DNA from: Chloroflexota bacterium
GTDB taxonomy: Bacteria; Chloroflexota; UBA6077; JACQUR01
Assembly: GCA_016210245.1 (NCBI GenBank)
Contig: JACQUR010000436.1
Span: 1 to 8,325, forward strand
DNA length: 8,325 bases
Reading direction: 5' to 3'
Of this stretch, positions 6,156 to 8,325 are shown one piece after another (position 1 is the first letter of the stretch; each line of letters begins with the position of its first letter). Made by a program: the position numbers and the translations under genes. The notes under the pieces are model-generated. The model saw only the letters and a program-made list of their open reading frames with translations, did no database searches and was not told the origin of the DNA.

Positions 6156-6368
6156 GCGGCCAGGCCCCTGGCACGGGACGGAGGGAAGGGGGAGCCCGCA
6201 CCCCCGCCGCCGTGCTGGAGAGCGATCTGCTGCACAGCCCGCTCTCCGGCTCAGCGGGCGCTCGGCGCCTCCGCCTGTGGATGAGCGAATACCCCGTCGA
6301 CAAGCTCCCCCCGTGAGGAAGCAGCACGCTCCTCGACCGTGAAAGGCATGGCGACGTGCTCCCCGGGG

Positions 6369-6377
6369 AGTATACCA
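6369..6377 (-). promoter_or_regulatory. Candidate extended -10 promoter of the antiporter gene
   Basis: TGGTATACT on the minus strand matches an extended -10 (TGn followed by TATACT, 5 of 6). No good -35 is seen at 16-18 bases. A start near 6362 would leave a leader of about 200 bases. The perfect palindrome CTCCCCGGGGAG overlaps its downstream edge and could be an operator. Confidence 0.4.
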
Positions 6378-6446
6378 GGCGCGCGGAGCTCTCTCGTGCG
6401 CCATCGGCGTAAATAACCACGGGCACCGGTGCATAGAAGAAGTGTT

Positions 6447-6456
6447 GGAGGGGAGG
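6447..6456 (+). promoter_or_regulatory. Ribosome binding site of the lipoprotein gene
   Basis: GGAGGGGAGG ends 7 bases before ATG 6464. This favours ATG 6464 over the adjacent in-frame TTG at 6461. Confidence 0.75.
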
Positions 6457-6463
6457 CGAGTTG

Positions 6464-7327
6464 ATGAGGCGCTCCAGTCGCAGCCGTACCATCCCTGGCT
6501 TCGTGGCGCTCGCGCTGTTTCTGGCGCTGGGCTGCACCTCCGCTGCCTCCTCTGTGGCGCCGTCCGCACTTGCGAGTTGCGAGAAGACGGCTCCGGTGCA
6601 TGTCGTGGTGGGCATCACCACGTGGCAGGGATCGAATGCCCGGGTCGCCGGGGCGTTGCGCACCGTGGTGGGCCAGCTCCTGCGCCTGGTGCAGCAGCCC
6701 GGCTCGCCCGGGCTGGCCATGAACGCTTATCCGTTGTCGGAGCGCTCGTTCGGCAACGAGGCGCTGCGGCTCAAGACGGCGTGCCTGCCGCTGCCGCCCG
6801 AGAAGCCCGACATCAAGACTACGCCGACCTTCAAGAAGAGCTCGGCCCTGGCCACGTACAACAAGGAAGTGGACCGGTTACGGCGCGCCCGCGCCAAGGC
6901 TGGTGGAGACCTGGCCACCTTCGGCAAGCAACTGGAGCAGCGCCACTGGCCGGCCGACCCACCCAGCATCTGGGGATTTCTGGGCCTGGCCGCGCGCGAG
7001 TTTGCCACGGTGGGCCCCGCCCGGCGCTACGTCCTGGTCTTCGCCCGAGACGAGTCCGACGAGGAGCGGCACTACACGGCCCGGACCTACTCCCGCGGCT
7101 GCTGTGCCCTACAGGGCGCGACGGTGGTGTTCCTCACTTTTGACCGCGAAAGCCCGGAGGACCAGCGCCGTCGGGCATGGGAATGGAGCTGCTGGCTATG
7201 GGAAGAAGGCGCCGGCCAGACCCTCCTCTATCGCTCTAACGACCTGATTCCGGACCTGTTTGGGCCTGAGCCGCCCAGGGCGCCCTGGCGGGCCGAGGAC
7301 TTTGTGGGCAAGGGGTGTCACCGATGA
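6464..7327 (+). CDS. Predicted lipoprotein of unknown function, possibly von Willebrand A-like
   Basis: I do not recognise a family. The 287-residue product has basic residues at 2-8, a hydrophobic core at 13-22 and a cysteine at 24 (LALGC), so it is probably an exported lipoprotein; the lipobox is imperfect. The rest alternates strands and helices. A strand VHVVVG (45-50) is followed by ITTWQGS and a helix, then a strand at 83-88. A basic, charged helix lies at 133-146. Strands YVLVFARDE (189-197) and ATVVFLTF (219-226) come next, then a tryptophan-rich helix (WEWSCWLWEEGAG, 239-251). This order recalls a von Willebrand A-type Rossmann fold, but the metal-binding DxSxS motif is missing, so that is only an inference. 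Six cysteines after Cys24 may form disulfides. Its TGA overlaps the ATG of the next gene, so the two are translationally coupled. Confidence 0.78.
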   Translation: MRRSSRSRTIPGFVALALFLALGCTSAASSVAPSALASCEKTAPVHVVVGITTWQGSNARVAGALRTVVGQLLRLVQQPGSPGLAMNAYPLSERSFGNEALRLKTACLPLPPEKPDIKTTPTFKKSSALATYNKEVDRLRRARAKAGGDLATFGKQLEQRHWPADPPSIWGFLGLAAREFATVGPARRYVLVFARDESDEERHYTARTYSRGCCALQGATVVFLTFDRESPEDQRRRAWEWSCWLWEEGAGQTLLYRSNDLIPDLFGPEPPRAPWRAEDFVGKGCHR

Positions 7328-8325
7328 AAACTCCCAGCTCCTTCGAAACGCTCTCCCAGTCCGGTCTGGGGCTGCTCGGCCTGTTGCTGCCCGTCCTGGC
7401 CGTGGCCCTGACGCTGGCCCTGCTCGCCTACCACTACAGCCTGGTCCGGGCCATCGTCGAGCAGGCCTTCGGCATCGTGCATGGATTGTGGGACAGGCTG
7501 GCCGATGGTTTTCGGCACCTCTCTGACGCCGTGGCGATCTCCCTGCGCAACCTGAGCCGCCACGCGACCCGCGACGGGAAGTGGCCGCTGGTGGCCCTGG
7601 CCGTAGCGGTGCCCGTGCTTCTGGCCCTCTTCCTGGTGATGGTGATCTATGACATCAGGCTGTGGGGCTCTTACTTCGAGGCCCTCTTCGGCGAGACGAT
7701 CGAGCTGCCCCTGCTCGGGGAGGTGCCCGGCGGCACGCTGAGCGCCCTGTTCCCCGTGTCGGCCAGCCTGCTCCTGGGCGCTCTGGCGGAGAGCCTGCTG
7801 GGCCTGCACCCGCTGCCGCTGGCCGACCTGGCCGGCCCGCGCCTGGCCGGCGGCATGCGCGCCGGGCTGGCGGTGGTGGCCGCTTTGTTGTGGCTCTTCC
7901 TAACCGTCACCGTCCTGGACGTCTCGAACGTGGTCTACGAGGAGCTGGGGCGCCAGGTTGCGGCCCAGCGCGTCGCGGAGGAGTTCGACTCCGACGCCAC
8001 GCTAGCTCAGCCAGGGCCGGACCTGTTCTCCCTGCCGACTGCTGCCCCGGCTGCCCCCGTGGAGCTGGATGCCCGGACGGCCGCGAAGCAGCAGGCGCTC
8101 ATCGAGGCGTGGAATGGCGATGGACGGCGGCGCGCCATGTTCAACGGCCTGGCCGAGGTCTCGCTGCAGCTCTCCATCATCTTCTCCTGGACGATCTTCG
8201 CGGCGCTGGCGCTCGCGGGCCTCGTGGGCCTCGGGCTCGTGTTCCTGGGTCTCCGTGGGGCGTCGGCACTGATGAGCCTGGGCGGCTGGCTGACTCGAGT
8301 GCTGTACGTCCTGGTCCAGCGCCTG
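7324..8325 (+). CDS. Multi-spanning membrane protein of unknown function, 3' end beyond the window
   Basis: The frame starts with ATG 7324, which shares ATGA with the stop of the lipoprotein gene, and stays open for 334 codons to the window edge. I do not recognise the family. Hydrophobic segments lie at about 15-37, 87-109, 141-160, 178-199 and 280-310, and probably another begins near 314. Between the fourth and fifth is a soluble segment (about 203-275), with an acidic part around VAEEFDSD (217-224) and a low-complexity part, LPTAAPAAPVELDA (237-250). The coupling suggests that it anchors or works with the lipoprotein, perhaps as an envelope complex. It does not look like a transporter of a standard family. 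The total length and C-terminal domains are unknown. Confidence 0.82.
   Translation, partial: MKTPSSFETLSQSGLGLLGLLLPVLAVALTLALLAYHYSLVRAIVEQAFGIVHGLWDRLADGFRHLSDAVAISLRNLSRHATRDGKWPLVALAVAVPVLLALFLVMVIYDIRLWGSYFEALFGETIELPLLGEVPGGTLSALFPVSASLLLGALAESLLGLHPLPLADLAGPRLAGGMRAGLAVVAALLWLFLTVTVLDVSNVVYEELGRQVAAQRVAEEFDSDATLAQPGPDLFSLPTAAPAAPVELDARTAAKQQALIEAWNGDGRRRAMFNGLAEVSLQLSIIFSWTIFAALALAGLVGLGLVFLGLRGASALMSLGGWLTRVLYVLVQRL

Larger units (their letters stand above)
6156..6463. other. Divergent intergenic region between the antiporter and lipoprotein genes
   Basis: These 308 bases hold no convincing gene. They contain several inverted repeats. GCCAGGCCCCTGGC (6159-6172) lies just before the antiporter ATG. 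GCCCGCT (6237-6243) faces AGCGGGC (6253-6259) across a 9-base loop. CTCCCCGGGGAG (6359-6370) is a perfect palindrome. GGCGCGCG (6378-6385) faces CGTGCGCC (6395-6402) with one mismatch. GCACCGGTGC (6423-6432) is a perfect palindrome. I could not match the segment to a known riboswitch class. Both genes are probably transcribed outward from here. Confidence 0.7.

Noticed and set aside
4914..6284. Plus-strand frame of 456 codons opposite the antiporter
   Set aside because: Antisense of the transporter; the translation is dominated by Q, H, R, G and A without domain signals.
6461..6463. TTG as the start of the lipoprotein gene
   Set aside because: The adjacent ATG 6464 is a stronger start with better spacing to the ribosome binding site.
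6156..6569. N-terminal extension of the antiporter to a 712-residue product
   Set aside because: The added 138 residues are rich in R, P, C and S with no family match, run through the divergent region and overlap the start of the lipoprotein gene; ATG 6155 directly precedes the first membrane segment.

Overview
The window is chromosomal DNA of a high-GC bacterium. It holds an arginine biosynthesis cluster in the order argC-argJ-argB-argD on the minus strand, followed upstream by a potassium/proton antiporter gene on the same strand and then by a divergent two-gene unit of unknown function. The ArgJ-type cyclic pathway, the gene order and the short-period intergenic repeats would suit a Chloroflexota-like genome. 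That placement rests on general resemblance only and is weak.

Region by region: 1-806 is the first two thirds of argD, running off the left edge. 807-1016 is a 210-base joint that is not empty. It holds a tightly spaced 36-codon reading frame (894-1004) with a strong Shine-Dalgarno and a hydrophobic segment, a near-perfect 22-bp palindrome at the 3' end of that frame, and a 17-bp hairpin built of 7-base repeats in front of argD. 1017-1979 is argB and 1963-3177 is argJ; they overlap by 17 bases. 3178-3309 is filled by two facing six-unit arrays of a 7-base repeat that can form a roughly 42-bp stem. 3310-4341 is argC. 4342-4430 holds a good sigma-A-type promoter and another 7-base repeat in the presumed argC leader. 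4431-6155 is the antiporter. 6156-6463 is a divergent intergenic region with several palindromes. 6464-7327 is a predicted lipoprotein, and 7324 to the end is a multi-spanning membrane protein cut by the window edge.

Together argC, argJ, argB and argD cover the acetylated steps from glutamate to ornithine. ArgB phosphorylates N-acetylglutamate, ArgC reduces the phosphate, ArgD transaminates, and ArgJ moves the acetyl group from acetylornithine back to glutamate. ArgB carries the N-terminal helix and C-terminal pattern of arginine-inhibited enzymes, which fits a cyclic pathway. A single promoter in front of argC probably drives the whole cluster.

The most unusual signal is that every joint of the cluster carries its own short-period repeat: GGTTGGA in the leader, CGTAAAA/CGTGAAA between argC and argJ, an 8-base CCGCGTCY array at the argJ/argB joint, and GACTGTN before argD. 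At the argJ/argB joint the repeats are in frame and lengthen ArgB by about 48 residues. The small frame between argB and argD is the best candidate for an overlooked gene.
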